From assembly GCA_024449915.1 (NCBI GenBank), contig JAMZAV010000782.1, forward strand, positions 124,001 to 188,000: a DNA stretch of 64,000 nucleotides, given 5' to 3'. The position numbers were made by a program, and so were the translations under genes. Positions 49,901 through 58,515 of the stretch are shown here, piece by piece (the first letter of the stretch is position 1; each line of letters opens with the position of its first letter). This DNA comes from Sweltsa coloradensis. Taxonomy: Eukaryota > Arthropoda > Insecta > Plecoptera > Chloroperlidae. The notes beneath the pieces are model-generated. The model did not search any database, was not told the DNA's origin, and saw only the letters and a list, made by a program, of their open reading frames with translations.

Positions 49901-52900
49901 TCGTGCTTATGCCAAAATAGCATGCCCAACGCCTGTTCTCCATTGTAGCCATATTTTTCCTTCGCTAGAACTATGTATTCATCCACTGAAAAAATAAAGC
50001 AAACATTATTAATTGAACCAGGTGAAATTAGCCTAAAGAAGAACCCCTGCAGTACCCAAATAGCAGGTTTAGGACAGGGAAATACAGTTGTGGATATTAT
50101 ATTTAAGCTGGTAAGCTATGCATGACTGCACTTACTGCCATACTAATTAGTAGGCCTAATTACCTACTAAGGTATTCCAACAGGGTGAAGATGATTACAA
50201 TAGGTAAAGCTTTTTGCCATACTCTCAGAGAACAAAACTTATTTAGCATACTTGTAGTCGTAGGCAGGAAGTAGATATACTTTTTTATACTGGTAATGGT
50301 AGGTCTACCAATATCACCTATCGTGCTTAAGCATGCGATGTTTCTGCTTTAGGCAAAAAGGCCTAGGCAGGCGTAGGCCTACCCTACAAAAAATCGACAA
50401 TGAATGATACAAAAATGTATGGTACATTAGCAAGAAAGACGAGGCAGGTCTAGATGGATGCCAATGTAGCAATAATTTGGTAACTGCAGTGGCAAAGTTG
50501 ATGTAAGAAAAGTGTAGGAGCCGCATGCAACAGTAACACTTACACTTCATGTCCGGTATGTTTCCAGTAGGGGACCAGACTAGAAGAGCTTTGTCAGGAG
50601 TCGTCTCCGGTCGGCGATCTGAAAAGAAGTTTAAGATAATCAAGACCTTCTTAAGAGTGAATTATACTTATTTGACATTGACATACATAGCCTCTTAAAT
50701 GTTTAACCCCCTTAACTAATTGCGTTTAAACGGTTTTAAAATGTGTTTTTTTCCAGGACGTAAATATTGATAACTCAATACGCCGTTATTCCGGCGGTCT
50801 ATTTCTGTGAAGCCCGTGATGACGGCGGTGGCGGTTTTCCCACACTCTTGTCGGTGCCAGACTATCAACCGGCCAGCCTGTCTAGTGTCACTTGTCAGTA
50901 GCAGCCAGTAGGCCTACGCAGTGTACAGAACAATGTCTTTTGACACAATTGACGCCAATAAGCATCGGATGGAGAAACAGCACCATTATGTAAATGAATT
51001 ACTTGCATAACAGTAAAAAATGGACCTTTCTCTATTTTCTGGATTTAATAACCTTAGGCCTAAATCGACCACGAAACATCTAAACGTTTAACCTTCCCAT
51101 CCCTCTTTTTAATATTGACTGAGCAAACACGGTTGGCAGAAACATCACCAACAAGTGAATAATGACCAACCAGAGTTCAGCCCTATTGAAATTGGAAATA
51201 CATATTAACAACCATGTGTTAGGGCATGATCCTGGATCCACCTATATGGGGAAAGCCAACTTATAAATGGCCAATTAAAACAACTTTATACAATCTATTG
51301 TGATTTGTTGCTAGGACGACTCCAAAGTCACCGTTTAAACACAAAAGTAGGCATATACATGGGGCCCATATTGGCGGATCTAAGCCCATGCTAAAACTCC
51401 TGCCTAAAAAACTTCTGACCGATTGAGAATTGAGCTCGGGACCCTCTTCATTGGAAGCCGAGATTGTCGCCACTAAACGAACAGCCCTGCAAAACTAAGC
51501 AACAATTAAAAAAATATTGATCCAATTTTCAACAGCAACAGAAAAAAAAACACTTGCAGAAGGCAATCTACAATATTGATGTCACCTGTGGATTTCTTAA
51601 CTTTTCAATTAGACCTACTAGGCCTAGGGCCTACTTGGAAGTTCTTTACCCAACTTACAACGTTCAACATTTTAGTGGATTTTTATTCATGAGGGCCTAA
51701 TTAGAGACCAAAGGTAGTAAATTTTAATTCTATGCAAATAAATAAATAATAGGTCTACAGCAGCCAATGGATTATTCGAATATTATGTGGTGGCAACACT
51801 AGACTCTTACACAAATTTATCTGACTAACAATTTGTGTTAATTTCCCCAACTTAGGCATAGGGCTTACTAGGCCTAGTATTGTGTAAAATGTTTTGACTC
51901 ACTTGCATATTTTTGCTAATTTCTCTGACTTTTCAAGTTGTTGGCAACACTGTATGCCTACAATCATGAGAGTATGTAGAACTCACCCTGGACTGGCACT
52001 AGACTCGGACAGACAGCCTGGTAATCACGTCCAACACGGATCTTTTCTTCTGGAACAACGTTGCCATGTGTTAAGGAGCGTGTACCTACAATGGGAAATG
52101 TAACTAAACCTAGAACACATTTTTTTTTTACAAAAATAACTTAGGCCTTGACAAATTTGATCATGGCCTTACACTGTGAACCACCACCTTTTGGGTTAGT
52201 AAAACAGGCAAAGCAGTCACTTTTTGTTCTAAGTCTAGGAAGGCTTACCTAGGACAACACACAGGCCTAAAAATTGAAGGTCTAGACAGTAGACATGCAC
52301 ATTATTTCAGCCTAAGATAGACCAACATTGTAGGTACGGTAGTTGAGAAACTGACAAACTTAACAACAAATAATATGCATTTTGGATTCGGGTAGGCATA
52401 CCTATGAAGCACTCATTCAGTAGAAAGAAACACAATGAATGAGGATAGGCCCAAGTTTGGAAACCATGGAAGTTCCAGCTGAACAGATTTGGGCAGTGTA
52501 TGGTTTCTTGGAAGGCGTATAGGCCTTATTATTCTTACGTTCAAAGTTCAAACCACCGCCACCTGGATGTAGGCCTATGTAAAGGTACAAATACTCATGG
52601 TTCCGCAAAATTCGGTCATGGCTTTCAGTCGATAAAAAAAGTTACTGCCCCCTTACCTAACACTATCTATGGTGCAAATCTGGAACTAAATCTGCAAAAC
52701 TTCCTTCGTCTAAGTTTGTTGTGATAATGCATGGAAATGTAAACAGTTGTTCAATATAGGCTAGGCCTATAAAACGTTCTAACTAAATTCAAATTTATCA
52801 TTATTAGACTAGGGCCTACCTTTATTATTTATTAATTAAAAGCCCATGTAAGGCCCAATCCTAAACCTTAAATAAATCTACTTCCGCCTGGAGACGCTCT

Positions 52901-55900
52901 CTACTTCCGCCGTTCCCCTAAAACTAACCCTATCTAGCGGCAAACCGACAAAGCTCTACCTTTTGCAAATCAATTATTTAGGCCTAACATGGGAAAATCG
53001 GAGCCGTGACAAGCAGTCTATTTGTACCTTTACATCCAGACGGCGATGGTTCAAACAAAGGGTGGATAAAGGAAACGAGGGCTAGTGATGGGCTGTTGAA
53101 AATTTTTAATTGAAATTTGTAAATTTTGTATTTTTGTTTATTTATCATTAATTTCTCGATTTGGTTATGTCAGGAAACACTCCCGTAGGTGGAATGGATA
53201 ATACTAGGAAAACGCTTAAGTCCCGCCGCATTGTTGGATGAGCGTAATTGGTGCATTGAGCTGCCATGTGTTATGCGGATTTTCTGTTGTTCTGTGAAAA
53301 AATTATTACTAAATTAAAGATTTTTTTAAAATTAAATTAAATTTAAAAAAAATTTCCTTAAATTTTAATTTTTTTAATTAATCACAATTTTAAAAAGGAA
53401 AAAATCGTAATATCGAAATTTTGATAAGAAATAATTATTCGATTGCGCACAAATTTTACACAAATATATAAATTTATAAAATTAAGGTTCTGTGAAAAAA
53501 TCATTACAATAGGATAAAACATGTAGGTGTTATAAGCTGAAGAAATTTTAAAAATCAAAAAAAGTCGTAAAATTGCAATTTTCGTAAAAAATAGTTTTTT
53601 GATAACGCTCAAATTTCACATGAATATAATATCAATTCATAAAATTAAGGTTCTGTGAAAAAATCATTACAATCGAACAAAGCATGTAGGTGTTGTTTAA
53701 GTCGAAGAAATTTTTAAAAAATTGAAAAAAAATCGTAAAATTGCGATTTTCATGATAAATAATTTTCCGATTGTGCTAAAAAACGTGGCAGTTCTAAGTT
53801 CAGAGATTTCGAAGACCTCCATAAAATTTCATCGCAATCGGAGTATCGGTTTAGCCGGAATCGTGTTAACAAACAGACAAAAATACATAAAAAAAGAGAA
53901 AAAAAAACATTCCGGATTTTTTTCTCCAGTGTAGTGAAATGGAATCTTCGCTACGCTCATCCAATGAATACAATTCAGAAGTTAAAAAATCCATTCCGAC
54001 CGGGGTTCGAACCCGGGTCTCTTTAGCCAACTAAACCACCGAAACGGTAACTTTTTAACTTCTGAATTGAATGCATTATAGATCTGAATGGATGGAACAG
54101 TAGGCCCTATTGTAACAAATATCTGTTGCCTTTGAATTGACCAAACAAACATTATTTATAATGTCATTCCTCATTACCTAATACACTGTATGAGTGAGGG
54201 TTTATTTTTCGATTTGGTTAGTCAGGAAACACTCCCGTACCGTGGTACCGGTAGTTGGATTTATTTGAAATTCAGAAGTTGAAAGGCCTATGAGTTTTTA
54301 GAGTACCTAGCCTATTTAAGTTTCAGTTTATTATTAATTAAATATGTACAATAAATAGCACATGTGTGTATGTTGGGGTGATTGATAGTGATACAGTGAT
54401 CGGTATCGGGCGACAAAATTAAGTCAAAAATTAAAATTATACCATTGTCATGTTGGCTACATGGCAGTATGCTAGGGCCTATATTGTCTACACATTTAGG
54501 CTACCTCCACGAGTACTAGATTTCCATGAAGTCCAGTAGGCCCTACAAACCGAGGCCTAGGCCTTACAAAGTTGAAGTTTAATATTTTATTCATTCTAGG
54601 CTTAGGCCCTATCTATTTTGACTACCTCTAGGCATATAGGCCTACCCCAAACTTGTGCCCTTGACCCACTTAGGGCCTAGTAACGTGGCTCATAATGACT
54701 TCACTGCAGGCTACACACATTATGATGTAAGTAGGCCTACGTTTCATAAATAATAAAAACCTCATGTCTTAACCAGTGGCATAGCTTATGTTTTATTGCT
54801 GGCCATGTCACACGTTCAACCAAGCATCGCCGTAGCCTAGTTAGGTTAATGTCCTAGGAAGCAATAATTTTGATTCTAAGTTTACAGTGTAAAAAAATTT
54901 TCTTTTGCTTTATTAGCAACTTAAACCGAAACAAAGTAGCCATGCCCTATAGACAAATTTTGATTTTGCTTTTGAAAATTTTCAATGAAATAAATTTTCA
55001 TGAAAAATCCCATTGTTACAGAGGACATTTCTTTGGGTTGGAAACCTCTCATAACCGGTGTCCCCCAAGGGTAAAATTTAAGTCCAATATTTCTTAACCT
55101 CTATATAAATGACCTTACTTTTAATCTAGATTTAACAAGTGTAAAGCAATTCTTTTCGCTGATGACACACGTGTTGTAATAAAAGCAAAAACATTCATGA
55201 ATAATTGCAGCTAAATCTTGAACTTATCCACAAAGAATTAGAATTGGTTCACCATCACAGCAAATTAAGATCAAGCTTATGAGCTTCCAAATCAAGGGAG
55301 AAAACAGACACACAATCACACATAATGGCATAGCATAGGCCTATCCATTGAGATAATGGACACTTGACTCTATGTTAAAATTGACATCTCATATTGATTG
55401 CTTGTGCAAACCGAAATCTCAGTAGCTCGAGCTTTATGATGCAGACCTCATCTTCACGTGCCAAAAATCTACAACTGATGGTTTAGGCCCTACTATGTCA
55501 ACGAGCAATCTTTGATCTTGAATGGTATATTATTTTCGGGTGCCACATTAAGGCAAACAGACAGAGCTCTACCTTTAGCATGTAAATTATTTAACATGGG
55601 AAAATTGGACCCATGACAAGAAGTGTATTCTGCAATTTCATTTGTGGTATTGATAAAAAATATGCTTGTGTTTGTATGCCAAGATCTACTAGGTTAAAGT
55701 AAGCCTACACTCTCAGCCACGGAACGAGGCCCTCCAACAGAAACATGAATCAAGGCTAGGGCCTATCCTATGATTTATCATAGTCTTGTGTACCTAGGCC
55801 TAATAAGTAGGCCCTAGGCCCCACCCGGTAACGGAAGCTATTGCCGGGCTATTGTAGAGCGGCCCTATAGGTCATAGGCCTACTTAAGGTTTAGGTAGGC

Positions 55901-56654
55901 CTAGTTCTACCTAGGCTCTCTAGGGCTCGGGTAGGGCCTAGGTAGGGGCCTATAGGCTAGCCTAGCAAAGGACTTGACAATAAACAGGTGGACACGCCCT
56001 AGGATAGATACATTAGGGCCTAACCTAGCTAACTAGGTATGTTTAAAGCTACACCTAACCCTAGGCCTACTTGAAAATACAAGGTTTAAGCAGGGCTACG
56101 TCTACGCTTAGAGCCCAACACCCTTGCTAGTAGGCTAGGCCCTAGGCAAAGCCCTTGGGAAGACTAGGCCCTAGCCTTACCTAAGCCAAAGCAAGGCCTC
56201 CTATACCTATGCCTAGGGATAAGAAGTATCACTCACTCAAGTCTATAAGTGTCTCAAGACCTAGGCCCTTTTAGCCCAAACCCCACCCCCAAAATTTTAA
56301 GTAGGTCTAGGCTGGGCCCCAGGGGCTTGGGCCCTTGGCCCCGAAAGGCTGGGGCCCCCGAGGCCGGGCCCGAGGCCTAGGCTAGATGCTTAAGCTCGTT
56401 CTCTAAAGAATTGTTCAGCGTGGGGGACAAAAACGCATTCCAATAAGACACACATTTTGATCTTTACTTATCTTAAATCAAGTAAGAAGTAGATAACAGC
56501 GTATTATGTGCAAAATGTTTCAAATAATAAACTTACCACCTTCACCTATACTTTCACCATCACTGCTCGATTCTGAGGCATGCCCATTTGGGCTTGGCCC
56601 TCGGGATCTCCGGCCATTTCTAAGACTATCAGAATTTCTTTCTGCTAACACCAT
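28817..56654 (-). CDS. RCOR: CoREST (REST corepressor), 11 exons
   Basis: Scaffold of the LSD1-HDAC1/2 chromatin repressor complex, nuclear. Exons in order: 56654-56537, 52085-51987, 50618-50544, 49985-49771, 45897 to about 45310 (3' border unsure), 36569-36474, 34582-34479, 32148-31935, 30842-30707, 29727-29546, 28969-28817. All firmly placed junctions keep phase. Domains: an acidic/serine-rich N-terminus, ELM2 from about residue 56 (RVGRDYQ) to 125, SANT1 about 143-190 ([20 protein letters not shown]), a GATA-like C2C2 finger, the LSD1-binding linker ([16 protein letters not shown]) with following helix, and SANT2 ([15 protein letters not shown] through [11 protein letters not shown]). About 520 residues if the central exon is spliced early, about 655 if used in full. 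The gene is head-to-head with DPH6. Vertebrates have RCOR1-3; this looks like one ancestral-type gene. Confidence 0.93.
29097..29434. mobile_element. Harbinger-like MITE
   Basis: Inverted termini AGCGGCTGTCACACGATTGA (about 50 bases with a few mismatches, rich in CGCGCGAG) flanked by the 3-bp duplication TAA (29094-29096, 29435-29437). 338 bases, non-coding, in the last RCOR intron. Confidence 0.75.
29546..29727 (-). CDS. RCOR: RCOR exon 10 (SANT2)
   Basis: Acceptor TTTTAG, donor AAA/gtaagt. Encodes [20 protein letters not shown] and [20 protein letters not shown], the second SANT domain, then an acidic tail. Confidence 0.94.
30707..30842 (-). CDS. RCOR: RCOR exon 9 (linker end, SANT2 start)
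   Basis: Acceptor CCGTAG, donor CAAG/gtaggc. Encodes [20 protein letters not shown] and [17 protein letters not shown]. Confidence 0.92.
31935..32148 (-). CDS. RCOR: RCOR exon 8, LSD1-binding linker
   Basis: Acceptor TTTCAG, donor CAA/gtgagt. Encodes [20 protein letters not shown], then [20 protein letters not shown] and a helix ending [11 protein letters not shown], matching the CoREST segment that binds the LSD1 tower. Confidence 0.93.
32190..32626. mobile_element. hAT-type MITE with AATCGATT repeats
   Basis: Termini TAGAGATGAAATGGC and its imperfect complement ending ATGTCATCCCTA are flanked by the perfect 8-bp duplication CTAGTAAC (32182-32189 and 32627-32634). The interior has repeated ATCGATTCC blocks near both ends. 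It lies 41 bases beyond the start of RCOR exon 8, inside the intron. Confidence 0.85.
34081..34153 (-). repeat. tRNA-like sequence
   Basis: The minus strand has possible acceptor halves TTCCTAG and CTGGGAA, a TAGTTGG D-arm-like stretch and a B box GGGTTCAATCC. The anticodon and T stems do not pair well, so a decayed tRNA or SINE head is more likely than a working tRNA. Confidence 0.4.
34479..34582 (-). CDS. RCOR: RCOR exon 7, GATA-like zinc finger
   Basis: Acceptor TTTTAG after a T-rich stretch, donor AA/gtatgt, phase 2. Encodes [12 protein letters not shown], then [16 protein letters not shown]-x2-C, 16 residues, C-x2-C followed by a basic helix-like stretch, as in the degenerate GATA fingers of MTA and RERE proteins. 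Vertebrate RCOR1 as I recall it has no such finger. Confidence 0.8.
35596..35794. repeat. possible small inverted-repeat element
   Basis: GGGGTTTGGTCACAG and its complement CTGTGACCAAACCCC face each other across about 160 bases. It may be a MITE; no clear target duplication. Confidence 0.35.
36474..36569 (-). CDS. RCOR: RCOR exon 6
   Basis: Acceptor TTCCAG, donor CAG/gtacgt; 32 codons, phase 0. Encodes [20 protein letters not shown] and [12 protein letters not shown], a basic then polar segment leading into the zinc finger exon. It has no known domain. The reading frame is set by the next exon. Confidence 0.65.
36570..38999. other. RCOR intron stretch without recognisable features
   Basis: AT-rich DNA with scattered TACTAC/GTAGTA runs. 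No exon, repeat family or structured element was recognised on either strand. Confidence 0.5.
39000..39218. mobile_element. foldback element with hammerhead-like arms
   Basis: Inverted arms of about 95 bases begin GAGACAAGGTGCAC and meet around 39110. Each arm carries GTGACCAAGGCC, a five-base loop, GGCCGAAA and then a tail with ATAAATA. Architecture matches the 5.3 kb foldback, which suggests the same kind of Penelope-like or retrozyme-like origin. Confidence 0.55.
39141..39174 (+). ncRNA. hammerhead-like motif, G3/C8 variant
   Basis: In order: stem I 5' side GTCG (39141-39144), GTGACCA (39145-39151) at the place of CUGANGA, an extra A, stem II GGCC/GGCC with loop GCATA, GAAA (39166-39169), C, ATT, and stem I 3' side CGAC (39174 is its first A or later base depending on alignment). 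Core positions 3 and 8 are G and C instead of C and G. Activity is unproven. Confidence 0.35.
40363..40456 (-). repeat. tRNA-derived SINE-like remnant
   Basis: The minus strand has GAGTGGTAGATGACAA and a degenerate B box AGTTTGATTCCT followed by a small hairpin CTTCAGGCAGAAG. It lies just outside the hAT MITE. Confidence 0.4.
40883..44669 (+). mobile_element. autonomous-type hAT transposon, nested
   Basis: 3787 bases with termini TAGGGATGGGA and TCCCATCCCTA, subterminal CGATTCC/GGAATCG repeats, and the perfect 8-bp target duplication GTTCGCAC (40875-40882, 44670-44677). The duplicated target is the inner part of the right terminal repeat of the outer MITE. It carries a spliced transposase gene on the plus strand. 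Confidence 0.92.
41188..43973 (+). pseudogene. hAT transposase, three exons, one frame break
   Basis: Exon 1 41188-42364, exon 2 42762-43548, exon 3 43656-43973, all GT-AG with matching phases. BED finger near residues 8-57 (CNYC and HLNTFH). Acidic catalytic residues are D314 in TTDMW and D381 in RDNGRN. A tryptophan motif [10 protein letters not shown] lies in exon 2, and the C-terminal dimerisation signature SERLFSTSG with the catalytic glutamate in exon 3. Residues about 105-210 are arginine-proline and leucine-glycine dipeptides encoded by GGCCTA repeats. In exon 2 the frame shifts by one base near 42841-42850, where the first frame meets TAA, so this copy would give a truncated protein unless the shift is a sequencing error. 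Confidence 0.88.
44712..44950. mobile_element. foldback element
   Basis: Outer arms GTTAGATAGGATCCAACAGC and its complement TGGATCCTATCTAAC enclose a second inverted pair GGAAAATGGCTACTGAT/ATCAGTAGCTATTTTCC. A related single arm occurs near 35888-35935. It contains the hammerhead-like motif at 44816-44842. Confidence 0.6.
44816..44842 (-). ncRNA. hammerhead-like motif, G3/C8 variant
   Basis: Minus strand: GTGAACA (44842-44836) in place of CUGANGA, an extra A, a three-pair stem II GAC/GTC with loop CTCGT, then GAAACGTC (44823-44816), the exact Penelope-type 3' core. As at 39.1 kb, positions 3 and 8 are G and C. Stem I is weak here. Confidence 0.35.
45310..45897 (-). CDS. RCOR: RCOR exon 5 (SANT1 end, long central segment)
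   Basis: Acceptor TTCTAG, then [20 protein letters not shown] completes SANT1. The frame stays open for 195 codons to a TAG at 45312-45310 and is charged and serine-rich, with a basic SPRKRLCLL patch and an alanine/lysine-rich helix-like end. Donors that keep phase 0 for the next exon exist after GEDK (AAG/gtaaaa, end 45724) and inside the later part. If none is used the protein ends at about 364 residues without linker and SANT2. Confidence 0.8.
   Translation of the reverse strand: MPDKTIASLVKYYYSWKKTRTRTSLMDRQARKIATNRDEGSEVGSEHGSNTDSDGEDKVKTNEAGERHVNDTGRSVKSRVMQNSGKLVSSIGENLDKPGVKNSKRLHSQMQNSVKSELGVNADVKISPRKRLCLLDRPAPKAVKENRALRKAESDIIDQMALEKALKMGKEAAENQMSIGGSDPVKAIIQIAATV
46016..46605 (+). 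mobile_element. Helentron-like non-autonomous element, copy A
   Basis: Starts TTGGATGAGCG and near its end has the complement CGCTCATCCAA (subterminal inverted repeat), then hairpin AACGC-12-GCGTT and a CCTAG end followed by T. This matches the layout of Helentron/Helitron non-autonomous elements. No coding capacity. It lies in the RCOR intron 119 bases from exon 5. Confidence 0.6.
47036..47353. repeat. internal fragment of the 61.3 kb Helentron-like copy
   Basis: ACCAATAAGTCTTTAAGGTC and AGCAACCCGC(A/C)TAGGTGG blocks also occur at 61366 and 62053. Ends are not recognisable. Confidence 0.5.
48201..48253. repeat. dispersed 55-base unit, copy 2
   Basis: GATTGGATATTGCTTAACGT and TCGAGACGA shared with 26867-26921. 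The element at 48266 begins 12 bases further on. Confidence 0.6.
48266..48445. mobile_element. MITE with TA target duplication
   Basis: Imperfect termini CCGTATTTACTCGATTATAG and the complement of CTGTATTTATGCGAGTATAG, flanked by TA on both sides. 180 bases with repeated GGCCGCAC blocks. Could be Tc1/mariner-like; class not certain. Confidence 0.6.
49253..49302. promoter_or_regulatory. YY1-like and CRE sites in an RCOR intron
   Basis: GCCGCCATCTTT (complement AAGATGGCGGC, YY1-like) at 49253-49264, a perfect palindromic CRE TGACGTCA at 49270-49277 and a further GATGGCG near 49294. The surrounding 500 bases are rich in CpG compared with the rest of the intron. An internal promoter is possible; no transcript evidence. 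Confidence 0.35.
49314..49370 (+). mobile_element. hAT-like left terminus, truncated
   Basis: CAGGGGTCAGCAAC is typical of one hAT terminal-repeat class. No matching right terminus was seen. Confidence 0.4.
49771..49985 (-). CDS. RCOR: RCOR exon 4 (ELM2 end, SANT1 start)
   Basis: Acceptor TTTCAG, donor ATG/gtgaga. Encodes [40 protein letters not shown] and [20 protein letters not shown], nearly identical to vertebrate CoREST. Confidence 0.95.
50544..50618 (-). CDS. RCOR: RCOR exon 3 (ELM2)
   Basis: Acceptor TTTCAG, donor AAGT/gtaagt. Encodes [20 protein letters not shown] and PDMK; the last T completes a leucine codon with the next exon, giving KLDEYI across the junction. An alternative donor two bases earlier breaks frame. 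Confidence 0.88.
51409..51487 (-). repeat. tRNA-derived SINE-like remnant
   Basis: Minus strand: GTTCGTTTAGTGGCGAC (A-box-like), then GGGTCCCGAGCTCAATTCTC (B-box-like). Degenerate and related in layout to 40363-40456. Confidence 0.4.
51987..52085 (-). CDS. RCOR: RCOR exon 2 (ELM2 start)
   Basis: Acceptor TTGTAG, donor AGG/gtgagt, phase 1 on both sides. Encodes [20 protein letters not shown], the conserved opening of the CoREST ELM2 domain. Confidence 0.88.
53204..53964 (-). mobile_element. Helentron-like non-autonomous element, copy B
   Basis: Inverse of copy A: left end CTAGGAAAACGCTTAAGTCC, then GTTGTTGGATGAGCG; right end CGCTCATCCAA. The interior has two or three tandem AT-rich units, each with AAATTAAGGTTCTGTGAAAA. 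Confidence 0.6.
53971..54069 (-). repeat. foldback with tRNA-like core lacking anticodon arm
   Basis: Arms CAATTCAGAAGTTAAAAA and TTTTTAACTTCTGAATTG enclose, on the minus strand, TTTCGGTGGTTTAGTTGGCT (A box region) followed after few bases by CCCGGGTTCGAACCCCGG (T arm, perfect B box). There is no room for an anticodon arm. It starts seven bases after Helentron-like copy B. Confidence 0.6.
55000..55330 (+). mobile_element. LINE reverse transcriptase relic
   Basis: With stops and frame changes the plus strand encodes [12 protein letters not shown], then PIF..LYINDL and [16 protein letters not shown], the conserved reverse transcriptase blocks including the FADD catalytic motif, and then [15 protein letters not shown]. 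Only this fragment remains. Confidence 0.8.
55720..56370. repeat. dense GGCCTA/TAGGCC array
   Basis: TAGGCCTA, GGCCTAGG and CCCTAGG motifs occur every 10-20 bases without a fixed period, in RCOR intron 1 just before exon 1. A similar array lies at about 57270-57740, on the other side of the shared promoter. Confidence 0.75.
56537..56654 (-). CDS. RCOR: RCOR exon 1
   Basis: ATG at 56654-56652, [20 protein letters not shown] then a serine/glutamate-rich stretch [13 protein letters not shown]; donor GGTG/gtaagt, phase 1. The start is the first ATG of the exon and the upstream DNA is the shared promoter region. Confidence 0.85.
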
Positions 56655-57939
56655 TCTTTGTTAATATTTTGACAACAATATTCTTGGTATCTGATATAAA
56701 ATAAATACTATAATAAAATGAAAGTGGTGCGACAGCCACAAACCGAACAACCGCGGAGCAGAAGAATATGCGTCTGGGCACCGTAGAATGGGCAAATGCG
56801 AAAAGAGATGCATTGTGATTGGTTAATACAAACTTACGAATAGTTGCGGAATTCGCCGGAATAAAACGACCGTTCGTTTCGTCACAAGCGACGTCACATT
56901 GTACGGTGGATGGAAAAAGTAGAGAATCATTTCTACGATATTCTCATAAATCTAAAATAAAAGTAATAAAAGTACCGCAACAAATTGTAAATTAACAATT
57001 TATTTTAAAATTTATTTTTTATTGCTGAAAGAACTTAACTATTATTTATTATACATATTCCAAATTCTCTGTGGCAGATCGATTCCAATTTCCATTTATA
57101 GATGGCGTTGGCGTCAGTTAAATATTGGTTCTCGTGAGGTGTGGATGTGTTTCTTCAGCTGCGTAAAATTGCAGAGGTGAGCTATTTTACCTTATGGAAG
57201 TACTATTTAGGGCCAGATTTTTATGTAGAATCTTTTATTCTATCATCTAAGCGTAACGATTTGACGTAAATATTTACATCTGTAGGCCTATGTTAAAAAA
57301 GCCTCACATTCCATGGCCTGTCATTGCAAAGACCCATTCGTAAGCTCCCCCTACCTAGGAAAGCCTCTGCCTCAGTTCAGTTTATTGAGCAGTTTTTCAT
57401 ATAGCCCCTAGCCTAGGCCTACATTTGTCATGTCATTATAATTATAACAACCTATGCCAAGGCTGCTTTTAGGTGTTGCACCATTTGCCTTGCTTTGCCT
57501 AGCCCTACCAAGCTAAGGTCATTTTAGAGTTATCCTCAGACCCCCTACTACCTACCTGCCCCCAACCAAATTGGCCCGGCCTTCAAGCTGCTTTATGGCC
57601 TTGCACTAAGCATAAGCGTAGGCCTAGTAGGTCCTAGCTCTTAGCCACAAACATATCCTATGCCTAGGTAGGCCATGTCTAGGCCTACAAACTGCATGGG
57701 CTCCTCCTAGCCTACCAGGCCCAGGCTAGGGGCCCTTTTCCCCCCATGCTTTAACCCTTTCCCAAATGAAAGATAAGAAATTTTTCAACCTTATCTCTTC
57801 TACTTTTTACTCTGTTATCACAGAAACAGGCCTACGAAGACATGTATCACACTGTAACATTGTAACTAGGCCTAGCTAGAGCAGTTTGGCACTCGGTGAA
57901 TTGACTTGTTGCACCACTTGGTATTTTACAACTCAAGCG
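56655..57939. promoter_or_regulatory. divergent RCOR/DPH6 promoter region
   Basis: The two start codons face away from each other across 1285 bases. Candidate sites include GCGACGTCACA (CRE-like) near 56889 and GATGGCGTTGGCG (YY1-like) near 57102. An AGAG/gtgagc donor near 57176 and a TTATCACAG acceptor near 57823 could bound a non-coding first exon of DPH6. The GGCCTA-rich array fills 57270-57740. Exact start sites cannot be chosen from sequence. Confidence 0.5.
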
Positions 57940-58054
57940 ATGAAGGTGGTTGCGCTCATCAGTGGCGGGAAGGACAGTTGCTACAATGTAGTTCAATGTG
58001 TAGCTGCTGGACACGAAATAGTAGCATTGGCAAACCTTCTTCCGGAAAGTAAAG
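57940..58054 (+). CDS. DPH6: DPH6 exon 1 (coding part)
   Basis: 38 codons plus one base. Donor is AAAG/gcaagt: only this position supplies the G that completes an aspartate codon with the next exon. Confidence 0.92.
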
Positions 58055-58351
58055 GCAAGTTTTTTCTTTTTTTATGTTTCTTTGGTACCTCACACTAAGC
58101 AAGTCAAAATGTTAACTTTTTGTCAATAGGTCTATTATAATAATTTTTATTTTTTCTTGCAATTAGATGAGCTGGACAGTTACATGTATCAGACTGTAGG
58201 ACATCAAGGTGTAGAACTCTATGCTGAGGCGATGGGTTTACCATTGTTCCGTAAAAAAACGCAGGGAGTTGCCTTACTCCTAGCACAAGACTACACACCC
58301 ACACCAGAGGATGAAGTAGAAGACCTTTTTCAACTCCTCAAACATGTGAAA
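57940..58351 (+). CDS. DPH6: DPH6, diphthine-ammonia ligase, first two coding exons
   Basis: ATP-dependent enzyme that amidates diphthine to diphthamide on translation elongation factor 2, the last step of diphthamide synthesis, in the cytosol. Exon 1 57940-58054 begins MKVVALISGGKDSCYNVVQC, with the PP-loop SGGKDS at residues 8-13. Exon 2 58167-58351 encodes ELDSYMYQTVGHQGVELYAE and ends DEVEDLFQLLKHVK. About 100 of the usual 265 or so residues are present; later exons must lie beyond 64000 or in unrecognised sequence. The in-frame upstream methionine at 57886 is less likely as start because only the 57940 ATG gives the conserved N-terminus. The intron has a GC donor. Confidence 0.93.
58167..58351 (+). 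CDS. DPH6: DPH6 exon 2
   Basis: Acceptor AATTAG, donor AAA/gtaaga, ends in phase 0. Conserved TVGHQGVELYAEAMGLPL segment. Confidence 0.92.
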
Positions 58352-58515
58352 GTAAGATTTGTTGATTGATTGCTTTTTTAACATTTCAGACTCATCACAT
58401 GACAAGCCATGCTTTGAAAGAATCTATTTGACATGTAATATAATAGGTATTACATGTCAATACCTAAGCCTACTCTTAATACGGATATATTTATTTTTAT
58501 TTATTTAAACTATAT

